DNA from: Scylla paramamosain
Lineage: Eukaryota > Arthropoda > Malacostraca > Decapoda > Portunidae
DNA length: 64,000 nt
Reading direction: 5' to 3'
Assembly: GCF_035594125.1 (NCBI RefSeq)
Contig: NC_087185.1
Coordinates: forward strand, 12,616,164 to 12,680,163
The notes under the pieces were generated by a model. The model was not told where the DNA came from, ran no database searches, and saw nothing but the letters and a program-made list of their open reading frames with translations. Both the position numbers and the translations under genes were made by a program. Shown piece after piece: positions 35,680 through 48,837 of the stretch; the stretch's first letter is position 1; every line of letters begins with the position of its first letter.

Positions 35680-37258
35680 GGAGGAGGCAGCAGACACCTG
35701 CCGAAACGATAATTACTCCCAGTGAGGTCTAAAGCACTGTTTAGGGAGTGTTGTGAATTTATCATTAAACCCAGTTGTGACCTCACTGAACGTTTCCCTT
35801 TGTGTCTCACAACACAAGGGGACAGTCACAGCCTGCCCTCTGAAGACAACTCTCTTCCTCCACACAAAACTAAAAGCACCTAATAACACACACACCCTTC
35901 ACTCAAAAATTTCAAAATTATTATGGCGACTCCTACACCAGCCTCGGAGTCCCCATCTGGGGAGGGGACCATAAATGTCCCCAGGTCGGACTGCCTTTCT
36001 CTCGACGACCCTAAGTGTCTTGAAACCGCCCCCCTCAACTTGTTCTTCATTAACTTCTGTAACATTGGCGGTCTGAGATCTAATTTTCAATCTGTAGAAC
36101 ACCACCTCTCCTCTTCTAAACATCATCTTCTTTTCCTCACTGAAACTCAGGTGTCTGAGGCAACTGACAGTAGCCCCTTTTCTGTTCCCTCCTACTTTCT
36201 CTATCCTCATTTTCAATCAAAAGCTGGATGTTGCGTTTATGAGCGCAATGACTTATCCTGCTCTCGTGCCTACGCTCTTGAATCTTCCGAGTTTTCCACC
36301 ATCTGGCTACGACTACAGAGTCAATCTCAAACCAAATTTATCTGTGCTGTATACTTCTCACCTAACTCTGACTATAAGAAGTTCTTTGACTACTTAACTT
36401 CCAAAGTGGAGCACATTCTGACTCTCTTCTCTTTTGCAGAGATCTCCATTCTTGGAGACTTCAATGTTCACCACCAGCATTGGCTTTCCTCTCCTTTCAC
36501 TGACCATCCTGGTGAACTAGCCTTCAACTTTGCTATCCTCCACGACCTAGAGCAATTGGTGCAACACCCAACTCGTATTCCTGACCGTCTTGGAGATACG
36601 CCCAACATTCTTGACCTTTTCCTGACCTCTAATCCTACTTATGCTGTCACCCTTTCTTTTCCGTTGGGCTCCTCCGATCACAATCTCATCTCTGTATCTT
36701 GTCCTATCGCTCTAATCCCTCTTCAGGATCCCCCTAAGCGAAGGTGCCTCTGGCGTTTTGCCTCTGCTAGTTAGGGGGACCTGAGGAGGTATTTTGCTGA
36801 TTTTCCTTGGAATGACTACTGCTTCCGTGTCAGAGACTCGTCTTAGTGTGCTGAGCGCATAACAGAGGTGATAATGTCTGGCATGGAGGCGTACATTCCT
36901 CACTCTTTTTCTCGACCTAAACCTTGGTTTAACACAGCTTGTTCTCGTGCTATATATGATAGAGAGGTTGCCCACAAAAGGTACTTAAGCCTTCCATCAC
37001 CAGAATCTCATGCACTTTATATTTCTGCCCGTAACCATGCCAAGTCTGTTCTCCAACTAGCCAAAAACTCCTTCATTAACATAAAGTGTCAAAACCTTTC
37101 AAGATCTAACTCCCCTCGTGACTTCTGGCATCTAGCCAAAAATATCTCCAATAACTTTGCTTCTTTTTCTTTCCCTCCTTTATTTCAACCAGATGGCATC
37201 ACTGCTATCACATCTATAACTAAAGCTGAACTCTTCGCTCAAACCTTTGCTAAAAGCT
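35680..37258 (+). mobile_element. LINE-A copy 7: complete 5' end, lacks RT
   Basis: Begins with GGAGGAGGCAGCAGACACC, has a leader to the ATG at 35923, a well-preserved endonuclease and the linker. It stops abruptly at about 37258 where the RT should start. Loss of the 3' half with a kept 5' end is opposite to normal LINE truncation and implies later deletion or recombination. Confidence 0.9.
35923..36774 (+). pseudogene. LINE-A copy 7 endonuclease domain
   Basis: The longest intact endonuclease of the family in this window (283 residues). Visible blocks: [13 protein letters not shown] (Asn near residue 45), FLTETQVS (Glu), [30 protein letters not shown] (Asp, Asn), NILDLFLTS and GSSDHNLIS (Asp-His). 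These are the apurinic-type endonuclease residues. It ends at TAG 36772 where sister copies read Trp. Confidence 0.88.
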
Positions 37259-38935
<1,677 letters not shown>

Positions 38936-38961
38936 ATGTAGCAGGAACAACAAAAATCCTA

Positions 38962-41200
38962 TAAAAAAAAAAAAATGCCCACCGAAATGCCAGTCACCAA
39001 AAAAAAAAAAAAAGGGTCCAAAGCAGTAGTCAAAAATTGAAGGAAAAGTTTCTTGAAACCTCCCTCTTGAAGGAATTCAAGTCATGGGAAGGTGGAAATA
39101 CAGAAGCAGGCAGGGAGTTCCAGAGTTTACCAGGGAAAGGGATGAATGATTGAGAATACTGGTTAACTCTTGGGTTAGAGAGGTGGACAGAATAGGGGTC
39201 AGTGAAAATAGCGGTAGAAGACAGCTAGAGATGCAACATTGCAGCGATGAGAGAGAGGCTGATTACAGTCAGTTACAAGAGAGGAGTTGATGAGACGAAA
39301 AGCTTTTGATTCCACCCTGTCTAGAACAGCAGTATGAGTGGAACCCCCCAAAACATGTGAAGCATAATCCATACATGGACGGATAAGGCCCTTGTACATA
39401 GCAGCAGGGGAGTAAGAAAAACTGGCGGAGACGTCTCAGAACACCTAACTTCATAGAAGTTGTTTTAGCTAGAGATGAGATGTGTAGTTTCCAGTTCAGA
39501 TTATAAGTAAAGGACAGACCGAGGATGTTCAGTGTAGAAGAGGGGGGACAGTTGAGTGTCATTGAAGAAGAGGGGATAGTTGTCTGGAAGGTTCTGTCGA
39601 GTTGATAGATGGAGGAATTGAGTTTTTGAGGCATTGAACACTACCAAGTTTGTTCTGCCCCAATCAGAAATTTTAGAAAGATCAGAAGTCAAGTGTTCTG
39701 TGGCTTCCCTGCGTGAAATGTTTCCCTCCTGAAGGGTTGGACGTCTATGAAAAGACGTGGAAAAGTGCAGGGTGGTATCATCAGCGTAGGAGTGGATAGG
39801 ACAAGAAGTTTGGTTTAGATCATTAATGAATAATATGAAGAGAGTGGGTGACAGGACAGAACCATGAGGACCACCACTGTTAATAGATTTTGGGGAAGAA
39901 CAGTGACCGTGTACCACAGCAGCAATAGAACGGTCAGAAAGGAAACTTGAAATGAAGTTATAGTGAGAAGCATAGAAGCCGTAGGAGGGTAGTTTGGAAA
40001 TCAAAGCTTTGTGCCAGACTCTATCAAAAGCTTTTGATATGTCTAAGGCAACAGCAAAAGTTTCACCAAAATCTCTAAAAGAGGATGACCAAGACTCAGT
40101 AAGGAAAGCCAGAAGATCACCAGTAGAGCGGCCTTGACGGAACCCATACTGGCGATCAGATAGAAGGTTGTGAAGTGATAGATGTTTAAGAATCTTTCTG
40201 TTGAGGATAGATTGAAAAACTTTACATAAGCAGGAAATTAAAGCGATAGGACGGTAGTTTGAGGGATTAGAAAAGTCACCCTTTTTAGGAACAGGCTGAA
40301 TGTAGGCAAACTTCCAGCAAGAAGGAAAGGTAGATGTTGACAGACAGAGCTGAAAGAGTTTGACTAGGCAAGGTGCAAGCACGGAGGCACAGTTTCGGAG
40401 AACAATAGGAGGGACCCCATCAGGTCCATAAGCCTTCCGAGGGTTTAGGCTAGCAAGGGCATGGAAAACATCATTGCGAAGAATTTTAATAGGTAGCAGG
40501 AAGTAGTCAGAGGGTGGAAGAGAGGGAGGAACAAGCCTGGAATCGTCCAAGGTAGAGTTTTTAGCAAAGGTTTGAGCGAAGCGTTCAGCTTTAGATAGAG
40601 ATGTGATAACAGTGGTGCCATCTGGTTGAAATAAGTGAGGGAAAAAAGAAGCAAAGTTATTGGAGATATTTTTGGCTAGATGCCAGAAGTCACGAGTTAG
40701 ATCTTGAAAGGTTTTGACACTTTATGTTAATGAAGGAGTTTTTGGCTAGTTGGAGAACAAATTTGGCATGGTTTCGGGCAGAAATATAAAGTGCATGAGA
40801 TTCTGGTGATGGAAGCCTTAAGTACCTTTTGTGGGCCACCTCTCTATCATGTATAGCACGAGAACAAACTGTGTTAAACCAAAGTTTAGGTCGAGAAAAA
40901 GAGTGAGGAATGTACGCCTCCATGCCAGACATTATCACCTCTGTTATGCGCTCAGCACACAAAGACGAGTCTCTGACACGGAAGCAGTAGTCATTCCAAG
41001 GAAAATCAGCAAAATACCTCCTCAGGTCCCCGTAACTAGCAGAGGCAAAACGCCAGAGGCACCTTCGCTTAGGGGGATCCTGAGGAGGGATTAGAGCGAT
41101 AGGACAAAATACAGAGATGAGATTGTGATCGGAGGAGCCCAACGGAGAAGAAAGGGTGACAGCATAAGTAGAAGAATTAGAGGTCAGGAAAAGGTCAAGA
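38962..41200 (-). mobile_element. LINE-A copy 8, truncated in the endonuclease
   Basis: The 3' end is at about 38962 (A runs, then the CCCACTGAAATGCCAGT complement). A deletion near 39200 removes part of the C-terminal coding region, as judged against copies 1 and 5. The 5' end stops at about 41200 inside the endonuclease and adjoins a Penelope-like fragment. Confidence 0.9.
39501..40550 (-). pseudogene. LINE-A copy 8 reverse transcriptase, longest in the family
   Basis: A 349-residue frame with NPRKAYGPDGVPP, PVPKKGD, NYRPIALIS, GFRQGRSTGDLLAFLTE, DISKAFDRVWHKALI (catalytic Asp present), GPHGSVLSPT (His for the usual Gln), YADDTTLHFS (catalytic Asp pair) and a thumb-like region to NDTQLSP. 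It frameshifts near 39530; the C-terminus continues to 39199 in another frame. It is the best reference for the family RT here. Confidence 0.9.
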
Positions 41201-41570
41201 AATTACAGAAAAACACAGGATCAAGATTACAAGAAAAATTCTAGAAGACAACACTGATATCCTCACAACATGCAGTGATGAAAGAAGCACTATACATAAA
41301 AGAGAACAATCCAGCGCTAAATTTCCAAGCCCAAGACCTCAAAACCCTTCCAAGTTTTCGCTCCACCAACCAAACAGAAGCTTCGAGGTTGCAGCAGCAT
41401 CAACCAATTGAGGCTACCAACACCCAATCAGAAGCCGGATCGACTCAGCGGCCCTCCCAACCAATCAGGAGTCAGAACCCGCGCACGAGCAACCCAGCTA
41501 GCGGTATAAGTGCAGCCACAACCTCGACCTCCACCAGACGCTCCATTCTCAACCACACTCACACTTAAGA
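41201..41570 (+). pseudogene. Penelope-like element C-terminal fragment
   Basis: Reads KEALYIKENNPALNFQ (about 41281) and LKTLPSF, the last helix of the GIY-YIG endonuclease domain in Penelope-like elements. A Ser/Thr/Pro-rich tail follows, ending at TAA 41566. The upstream part (about 41205-41280) is in another frame. The element is cut on the left by LINE-A copy 8. Confidence 0.6.
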
Positions 41571-42239
41571 AATAGCAATGTGGTCTATCCATAATCTTTA
41601 ATCTACTACTTTCCTTCAGTTTCCTTTCTTTTACTTCTGTCCAAACTCTTCAATATTCTCAATCTTTCTACAAGTAAAGCAAAAAAAAGCAAAAGCTCCA
41701 CTAGACTGAGCCCAGACACCGTTCTGTAAACACGTGTTCTGCCGCTCTGTCCTTCAGCCACCTCTGTGTTTATTTTTTTATTTTTTATTTATTTATCTTT
41801 TTTTTTTTTTTTTGCACGCCCTTAAGTCCTAGGGATTAGTTAAATAAAGTTTGGATTCCCATTCCCCCGTGATATTAACTTTTGTCTGTCACTTTCTTCT
41901 CCTTAGCGGCAACAGAAAGTGTCTGTTGCCACATCATCAGATTGTCTTTCCTCTCCACCTATGGAGGATCTGCCTCAGTAAGCGTGCTTTAGGGGTGAAT
42001 TGACAATGTCCGGCTCCCCCTAGGCTGGTTTGGCAGGACAATCTGAACATAGAAAACTCCTACCTGACCTCCTATCACTTGCGCCCCGCTCCCCTCCTGT
42101 AGGAGGAGGGGGTGTACACCCCCTCTATGCCTTGATGGATCAGCCTCCCCTCCCACACTAAGGGGAAGGAAGAATACCGACCGACAACCCCAGACTGCCC
42201 GACTGTCTATTGACCCTGACAAAGTCATTTATGTTACTC
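41571..42239. other. Unassigned; probably 3' flank of the PLE piece and leader of the next LINE
   Basis: T-rich region to about 41820, then a GC-richer stretch (CCCTCTATGCCTTGATGGATCA, 42120-42140 region) that may be the leader of the gag-like pseudogene. No ORF supported. Confidence 0.45.
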
Positions 42240-43090
42240 TGCAGTTAAAGACTGATACTCGCCTCTCCTCTGTAAATTCTTTTATTATATAAAAAATAAT
42301 TGACTGTAACATTGGTAATGTTGTAAGTGTTAAGAAACTTGCCAGTGGTGATTTACTTGTTCAAACACTTACGGAAGTCAAGTCATTGTTAAAGCTCCGG
42401 TTCATCCATGACATCGAGATCGAGGCTTCGATTCCAGTGTCCATGAAATAGTGTCGGGGACCTGCCTCCCACCGCGATTTTGTGGACATGGAACCGACTG
42501 AGATTGTCGATTTCATGGCTGACCAGGATGTAATTGAAGCTAGAAAGATAACTAAAATAGTTGACAGTACCAGAACGAGCACGGCCTCAGTAATTTTCTC
42601 CTTCAGTGCTGCTAAGTTGCCAAAGAGGGTTCATGCAGGATACGAATCGTCCGTTCGTCCCTACATTCAGAATCCTCTCCGTTGTTTCAAGTGCCAGCTT
42701 TACGATTACCATGGTAACGCTTGTCGTTCTTTTCACGCTTAATACAGTCAGTATATATATATGCTGGAGAGGGTCATATGGTGGAACAGTGCACATCTTT
42801 GGTAGATAAGTTAGTAACTGTTAGGGTGCTCACTCCACTTTTTCACACGTGGAAAGTGGAGAAAGAGGTCTGCACAATTAAGGCTACTGAGGGAATCTCT
42901 TACTATGAGGTGAGGATGCGAGTGAAGCAGACGCAGGCTGCGCCTGCTTCAAAACGTCTCATACGTCTCAACAGTAAGGGTTCAGCCCAAGCACTGTAGC
43001 CATCAGACTGATCCGCCGCCCACCGGATCTACCTCCACGGCCTCACCCTCAACATCTGCTTCTCCAGTTTCTAAATCTACATCTACTACT
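42240..43090 (+). pseudogene. LINE gag-like protein (I/Jockey ORF1 type) with zinc knuckle
   Basis: Three frames together read a nucleocapsid-like ORF1: KKLASGDLLVQT (about 42336), FVDMEPTEIVDFM, a zinc-knuckle segment (PLRCFKCQLYDYHGNACR, about 42675), a second knuckle remnant (AGEGHMVEQC, about 42765), a segment WKVEKEVCTIKATEGISYYE (about 42850) and a Ser/Thr-rich tail. Stops at 42447 and 42739 break it. No matching reverse transcriptase follows, because the inverted-duplication arm begins at 43429. Confidence 0.65.
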
Positions 43091-43428
43091 ACCAAAGCCT
43101 CTACTCCTATCACTTCTGCTCCTCTACAGTTCCACTGCAAGACCTTGAACATTACGCTTAAGAGTTGCGATGGTGGCCGTGTTTGTTAGTCCTCTTGCGC
43201 TCCGAGGTGCTGCCGGGGAACCTTGCCAGTGGTGACGTCCGTAGATTTATCATTCGTCAACTCCCCAGAGCTGGTCGAGAGGCAGCGAGCATGAGAAACC
43301 CTCCTCTGGAGCGCGGGAGCAGGGACGACTTGAGAAGGGCGTTGGCGTTCAAGTTTGAAATTTATTTTATTAGACTTGTCGTTCTTTTCATTCTTGCTGG
43401 GAGTAATAGAAATAGCAGACAGAAATGG
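43091..43428. other. Unassigned spacer before the inverted duplication
   Basis: No coding region supported. Similarity to the other arm starts sharply at 43429. Confidence 0.5.
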
Positions 43429-43631
43429 CTACAAATCAAGGACTTTGTCTGAACGGGGATAGCGAGTGCCCCAAACGCTACCTTTAATCAACTATTACTG
43501 CATACGTCAGAAGAGCTTTCTCCCACTGCTCAACTTGGAGTGAAACCCACCAAGAGATAGAACAGGTCATCCAAGGTCTCGTTAATAACGGCTACCGTAA
43601 CTCCGACGTATCAAGAGTCATTAAGACGTAT

Positions 43632-44453
43632 ATGAATAAATGGAATGAGCAGCAAAACACCGAAGCACAGGAGAAGCACAAAACCATCAAGTTATTCTAT
43701 AGAAACTTCATGTCAACTGAGCACAAGATAGACGAAAAAATAATAAGAAGCATAATAAACAAGAACGTGCACCCTACCGACGCAGAACAAGAGATCAAAC
43801 TTATCATCTACTACAAAACAAGAAAGACATCCCATCTACTACTCCGAAACCGACCCAGCACAACCAAGACGCCATTAAAGGAAGGCCACGTCATTTACCA
43901 ACACACTTGCAACAGTGAGGAGTGTGGGCCTCATTTTTACATTGGAATGACGAGGACCTCTCTATCTCGGCGTCTTACCTACCACCTTTGCAACGGAGCT
44001 ATCAAAGACCACTACGCTGCCAAGCATAACTCAAGCCTCAATCGTCAAGATATCGAAAGTAAAACAACAGTACTTGATAGGGAAAGTGACTATCGACGTT
44101 TCCTCTACCTAGAAGCAATATACACAACAAGAAAGACACAATCAACAGCCAAGCAGATAACTTCCAAGTACTTCCTACAGCAAGACGCAAAGGAGCTCAG
44201 CGAGTCACGAGTTGACACAGGCGAGCCAATCACCGCGCTCGGCTCCGCCCTCTCCCGTTCCTGTGATCACCAAGATGGTATATATCCAGCCCGCTCAACA
44301 GACGCAGAGCAGACACACACGACTCGGCAGCCAAGCAGTCAAGACGTCCACCGCTCTCTCCCGACTTTGCTTCAGCAAGCTTACTGGACTCTGCTTCCAA
44401 CATACTTGTTGGACTTAGTCTCTGCTTACTCGGCTGGACTTAGTCTCTGCTAG
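43632..44453 (+). pseudogene. Penelope-like element GIY-YIG endonuclease, arm 1
   Basis: The open frame is 273 residues. It shows the linker and GIY-YIG nuclease of a Penelope-like element: KTSHLLLRN, VIYQHTC (residues 87-93), YIGMTRTSLSRRLTYHL (103-119, with Arg113) and LYLEAIY (Glu161). The reverse transcriptase that should precede it is absent in this arm, apart from the frame fragment just upstream from 43429. From about 44322 the frame runs into the LINE-B leader and its 25-bp repeats, so the last ~43 residues are not PLE sequence. Residue 4 is Trp here and Arg in arm 2. Confidence 0.85.
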
Positions 44454-44535
44454 CTCGGCTGGACTTAGTCTCTGGTAGCCCGGCTGGACTTAGTCTCTAC
44501 GAGACTAACTGGACTCAGTCTCCAACGAAGATTTT
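44411..44535 (+). repeat. 25-bp minisatellite, five units
   Basis: Five exact-length units starting GGACTTAGTCTCT (the last GGACTCAGTCTCC). Arm 2 has four units (54285-54384), which accounts for the whole 25-bp length difference between arms. Confidence 0.95.
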
Positions 44536-45298
44536 GTCTTCCAGCCCATTACTGACTGAGTCTTGGAGCATAGGCCGGATCCTGTCACTCCTTGCGCTGC
44601 TGCACTCTGCCCAACCGCTGGACTTAGTCTCTGAGCTCATACAGACTTTGCTAGCACTTGCCTTTGGCTAAAAACCTGGGGTTATTACCCCTTATAGACA
44701 TATCCTGTTACTCAGGGTTTGGTAACACTACCAGGGGGCCCCACGGCGTTCGAGGGAGCCGCCCAACGAGCTGCGGCCCTTAGGTAGTGCTTACCATTCA
44801 CTTAGTATTCGCAGGGCTTTCTTGTACTTTCCCTTTCCTTTCTTATGCGGTTTCTTTGCCCACTAGGTGGATTGCACTGTGGTACGAAGGTGAACCCCCT
44901 GGGCTTGCCTCAGGGGGGCCCCTCTAGAGGGGTGCTTATAGGAAGCAGGCAATCTCGGGCTGTAGGGTGTTAGGAAAGTCTCTCTTGAGGCAATTCCTTC
45001 CTTCCCTTCGACGCCTCTTAGAAGGTGGGGGACGTTGGAGGAGGAATTGTAGGCAGTTTTCTTCCCTAGGTAGTTGTGGTTCTGCTCCTCGGAGCAGTCT
45101 TGTTGCTAGGTCACTATAGGGAGCCAGGTCGTTCACTTGGCGGGTTTTTTTTCCCGGGCATAGGAGGTCGAATAGCGACCGACCTGTGCTCGGGCCGGCC
45201 TTACGTCCGTGAACGACTTGGACCCAACACAGAAACTGACACTATACACATTTACACACTTATGTCATGAAAAATGCCACGAATAAAGATAAAATCCA

Positions 45299-46663
45299 GT
45301 GACTAAAGACCCTAGGAAGAAATCTGGTTTGCTTGCCATCCTGTCAAATAATGATATATATGTCACCAAACTGATCCCTGTCTCTGACGGATACGTAATC
45401 ATCACCTCAAATGATGAAGACCTTGACAAAGTATTCCAACAGAAAACAACAAGTGAACTTAATGAAAATGATTTCTACCCTCTAATTCCACCAGAACTGA
45501 GAGCAAAAAGGTCTGTAATAGTTTTCAATGTTGACCCCCACATATTCAACAACGAGGAACAAGAAATACAAGATGAGCTCCAAGAACACAACGAATGGGT
45601 TAAGAATAATCTTAGCAGCATTTACAAATTCCCCAACTCCAAAACTTTAAAAATAACTTTTAGTCAAGCTGCAACAGCACTAAAAGCTCTAAACACCGGC
45701 CTGAAAATGTTTCAGATGAGCATCCCTAAACACAGAATACAGCAAGAAAAATTCTACCAACTCCAAACTTGCTTTAGATGCTACGCCATCGAGGATCACC
45801 ATACCAACGCGTGTCCTCTAGATAAAGATTATAAAGTATGCTCTGAATGTGCAGATCAAGACCATTCATGGAAAGACTGCAAGAACACTAAAAAGAAATG
45901 CATAAACTGCAAGGGTGACCACAGAACACTATCCATGACATGCCCTATGAGAAAAACAGCAATAAAAGAAAAAAGGGAAATGAATAAGAACACCAACACC
46001 TACGCAGGGGCCGCTAAGAACACAGCATCAACACAAAGTTTCTCTGCTCATACTAACATAGACAAGGTCCTTCACCTCAAAATATACTCTTGTATGCTTC
46101 ATGCCCACATTATGAACATCTCTGAGCCTGGATGCTTTGAAGCTGAGCTCAACGCAACCTTCACAGCCAACAACTTGCCAACTATCAAGATCCCAAGAAC
46201 CCCTAAGTCAGATCTCCTCATCAAAAAGCTCACAGAGGAAGAAGAAAAAACGGTAACAGACACAGAGATCACAATCAAACGCACACAAGACGGAAATAAT
46301 AAGAAGCAAGATACCTACCAAGAGACAGGAACCATAGAGAAACCAAAAAGCAAGAACAGACTCCACAGCGGTGACATAAAATTACATATTTACACCTCAG
46401 AAAGCACAAGATGGCCACCACACCTGTCACCCACAGACCTGGTTAAGAACATCAGAGAAAATAAATTCAAGTTTACATACTCTGACCAATCCTTTGAAGA
46501 TTCAGAAATTCTCCATCTTATTGAATTTAATGAAATAAAGATGGAAGAATCTTGCTGGTGCATTGTAGAAGATAGTGTTTTCTGCAAAATAAGATCAGGC
46601 CAGATTAATGATAAATCACCTCTACCCAAAGATCTAAGAAGACATAGAAAATTCTCTAAGTAA
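45299..46663 (+). CDS. LINE-B gag (ORF1), arm 1
   Basis: A 454-residue nucleic-acid-binding ORF1 protein, which coats the retrotransposon RNA. Three zinc knuckles are visible: Cys158-Cys161-His167-Cys172, Cys181-Cys184-His189-Cys194 (classic CX2CX4HX4C) and Cys201-Cys204-His208-Cys215. An N-terminal RRM-like stretch precedes them and a charged Lys/Glu-rich region follows. The native start is probably the ATG at 45274, which reads MPRIKIKSSD and then hits TAA because 2 bases are missing relative to the copy at 7457; the listed frame begins after that lesion and its first codon is not ATG. Translation of the full protein is therefore doubtful. Confidence 0.88.
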   Translation: MTKDPRKKSGLLAILSNNDIYVTKLIPVSDGYVIITSNDEDLDKVFQQKTTSELNENDFYPLIPPELRAKRSVIVFNVDPHIFNNEEQEIQDELQEHNEWVKNNLSSIYKFPNSKTLKITFSQAATALKALNTGLKMFQMSIPKHRIQQEKFYQLQTCFRCYAIEDHHTNACPLDKDYKVCSECADQDHSWKDCKNTKKKCINCKGDHRTLSMTCPMRKTAIKEKREMNKNTNTYAGAAKNTASTQSFSAHTNIDKVLHLKIYSCMLHAHIMNISEPGCFEAELNATFTANNLPTIKIPRTPKSDLLIKKLTEEEEKTVTDTEITIKRTQDGNNKKQDTYQETGTIEKPKSKNRLHSGDIKLHIYTSESTRWPPHLSPTDLVKNIRENKFKFTYSDQSFEDSEILHLIEFNEIKMEESCWCIVEDSVFCKIRSGQINDKSPLPKDLRRHRKFSK

Positions 46664-46734
46664 AACCAATATATAAATATAAATTTCATACAAAGAAGCA
46701 ATAAATTTAACCAAACAATAAACTATACACAATA

Positions 46735-47469
46735 ATGGCTCTTAATACACTTAAAGTAATACAACATAATGTCCAACACTGGAAAACCAGGAAAACCACA
46801 CTATCAAATATTTACAGACACTTCGACCCTGACGTAATTCTAATTAACAGTCATTGTATACCAGACACCTATATTATGAGAATTCCTTCCTACAACATAA
46901 TAAAGAAAAACACACTAAATAATCCTGCAGATGGTACTGCAATTGCAGTGAAACGAAATATAAAATACAAAATACTAGATGACTTTATTTCTGACTTAAT
47001 TGCAATAGAAATTGAAACAACAACGGGTAAAATAATTCTGGCAACACTATATCAACCTCCAGCACGAAACTTCATACCGATCCCTGACATAATTAGACTA
47101 TTTCGTAGACAAACTCCAGTATATATGATAGCAGACTTAAACGCCAATCACCCTTGTCTAGGTTACAATTATACAAACACGAAAGGCCGCCAGATACACA
47201 CACTGATACACAATAGAACATTACAACACAGGGGACCTTACTTTCCAACATTTTATACACAAGGAAGGGGCACAACACCAGACATAATACTCACCAACTA
47301 CAGGACATATCACAACATACATATTACACCTGGCCCTCTCACTTCCAGTGATCATATTCCTATTTTACTCACCATTTCATCATCACCCATTTTAATACCA
47401 GCTCCAAAAAAACCGAATCTAAATAGGCGGATTGGGAAAACTTTAAAAAACATATTAATGATAATATAG
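46735..47469 (+). pseudogene. LINE-B endonuclease domain (ORF2 N-terminus), arm 1
   Basis: Starts at ATG 46735, 72 bases after gag. Apurinic-type endonuclease blocks: VIQHNVQHW, DVILINSHCIPD (the INSH form I associate from memory with Nimb/I-like elements), ILATLYQPPA, VYMIADLNANHP, TPDIILTNY and SSDHIPILLT. The frame is lost near 47435 and the linker continues in the frame of the next feature (ENFKKHINDNIADANL). Arm 2 carries the same frameshift, so it predates the duplication. Confidence 0.88.
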
Positions 47470-47702
47470 CAGATGCTAATCTGAATCTTACTGAAATAGA
47501 AAACATAGACAATGCAATAGAAAACTGGCATAACACAATTGATAATGCCATTAAAAATCATATCCCATTCACTAATCACCGACAATTACCTGCCCCTAAA
47601 TTAACCGAAGAAACTAAACTCACAATAATTAGGTTCAATGCACTCAGACAACACTCACAACAATACGGCTGGGACATAAATCATTACAGACTGTACAGAA
47701 CA

Positions 47703-48803
47703 TTGCAAAATACCCTAGAAGCGAGGATGATAGAAGAAAGTAACAAAAATTGGCATAATTTATCAGAAGAAGTATCCGCCACATACAAAAACCCAGGTAT
47801 CTTCTGGAAGAAAATAAAAGTGATCACTGGAAATAACATTCCCGAACCTGAATATCTCCTGAACTATAACAACACTAAAATATACAAAACAGAAGAAAAG
47901 GAAGAGTTACACAGACAACACTGGTCGCAAATATTTGAAGAGGAGGCAGAGGATGAAGAAGAAGAAAGTGAAGAAATATACCAATTTTTACAAAACGACC
48001 TAGACAGAATATCCCCCTACGATAACACTGACACATCACGTCTAGGAACCTGCGCTCTTGACACACAAATAACACCTGAGGAAGTAGGAAATGTGATTAA
48101 AAATATTAAGAAATCCAGTCCAGGACAAAGTGGGATAAACAAAACGATCCTCCAAGCACTTCCTGATAAAACCATCACAAGACTTACACACATTTATAAT
48201 AACACCATCTCTGCAGGCTATTTTCCTGACACATGGAAAAAGGCCATAGTCCGGTTAATACCTAAACAAGGAAAAACTCCACACAAAACTGAAAACTACA
48301 GACCTATATCGCTGCTGGAGGTACCAGGAAAAATTTTAGAACGTATCATCAATAGCAGACTGAGGAGACACCTAGAATTAAACAATAAATATAACAATAA
48401 CCAGTTTGGATTTAGAGAGGGCATAGGCACAACACATGTACTTGCAATCATAACTGAACAAATAGCACAGAACAAAGGAGACCGAGGACAATGTCAAATT
48501 ATATTCAGAGACGTAACCAAAGCATTCGACAAAGTTTGGCACATAGGATTAAAGTTTAAGATTTTACATCAGCAACTTCCTACCACTATTGAAAAATTAC
48601 TTTGTGACTTCCTTGATGATAGAACAGCAGCATTAAAAATAGACAACTACATTGGACCTTCCTTCGAGCTGGCTTCAGGAGTTCCACAAGGGAGTGTACT
48701 GTCGCCAACACTCTATACCATCTTCACAAACGATCTGGAAGCATCAGATAGAAATTTAAATATATGCTACGCTGATGACATTAGGCATTTTTACCCTGCC
48801 TAG
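47703..48803 (+). pseudogene. LINE-B reverse transcriptase, arm 1, cut at the active site
   Basis: The 366-residue frame begins in the linker. RT blocks: SSPGQSGINKTIL, AIVRLIPKQGK, NYRPISLLEVPGK, NQFGFREGIGTTHVLA, FRDVTKAFDKVWH (catalytic Asp), ASGVPQGSVLSPTLY and NICYADDI. The duplication breakpoint follows Y-A-D-D-I directly, and six foreign residues precede the stop at 48801. Thumb and C-terminus are missing, so it cannot work. Confidence 0.93.
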
Positions 48804-48806
48804 GAG

Positions 48807-48837
<31 letters not shown>

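Larger units (their letters stand above)
43429..48781 (+). repeat. Arm 1 of a large inverted duplication (5.35 kb)
   Basis: Arm 1 matches the reverse complement of 50039-55366. Paired coordinates sum to 98820 inside and 98795 outside one 25-bp unit, so only a single length difference separates the arms. Gag and endonuclease predicted proteins are identical between arms, and the RT is identical up to the breakpoint. The outer edge is at CTACAAATCAAGG (43429/55366) and the inner edge inside the RT active-site codon region (48781/50039). Confidence 0.97.
44322..48781 (+). mobile_element. LINE-B in arm 1 (I/Jockey-type non-LTR retrotransposon), 3' part missing
   Basis: The 5' end is set at ACTCGGCAG (44322) because the independent fragment at 7266-8395 ends there. 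Leader 44322-45273, gag, endonuclease and reverse transcriptase follow. The arm stops inside the RT active-site region, and the LINE 3' end is present only in arm 2. I infer the LINE had inserted into the PLE tail before the inverted duplication occurred. Confidence 0.88.

Noticed and set aside
44936..45136. A 66-residue antisense ORF kept in all three LINE-B leaders (also 53684-53884 and 7590-7793)
   Set aside because: Two copies are a recent duplication and the third is only a few percent diverged, so conservation is not evidence of coding. It lies in the leader of the element with no recognisable motif.
43632..48803. A single composite transposon encoding GIY-YIG plus LINE proteins
   Set aside because: The independent fragment at 7266-8395 contains the LINE leader but ends exactly where PLE sequence starts, so two separate elements explain the data better.
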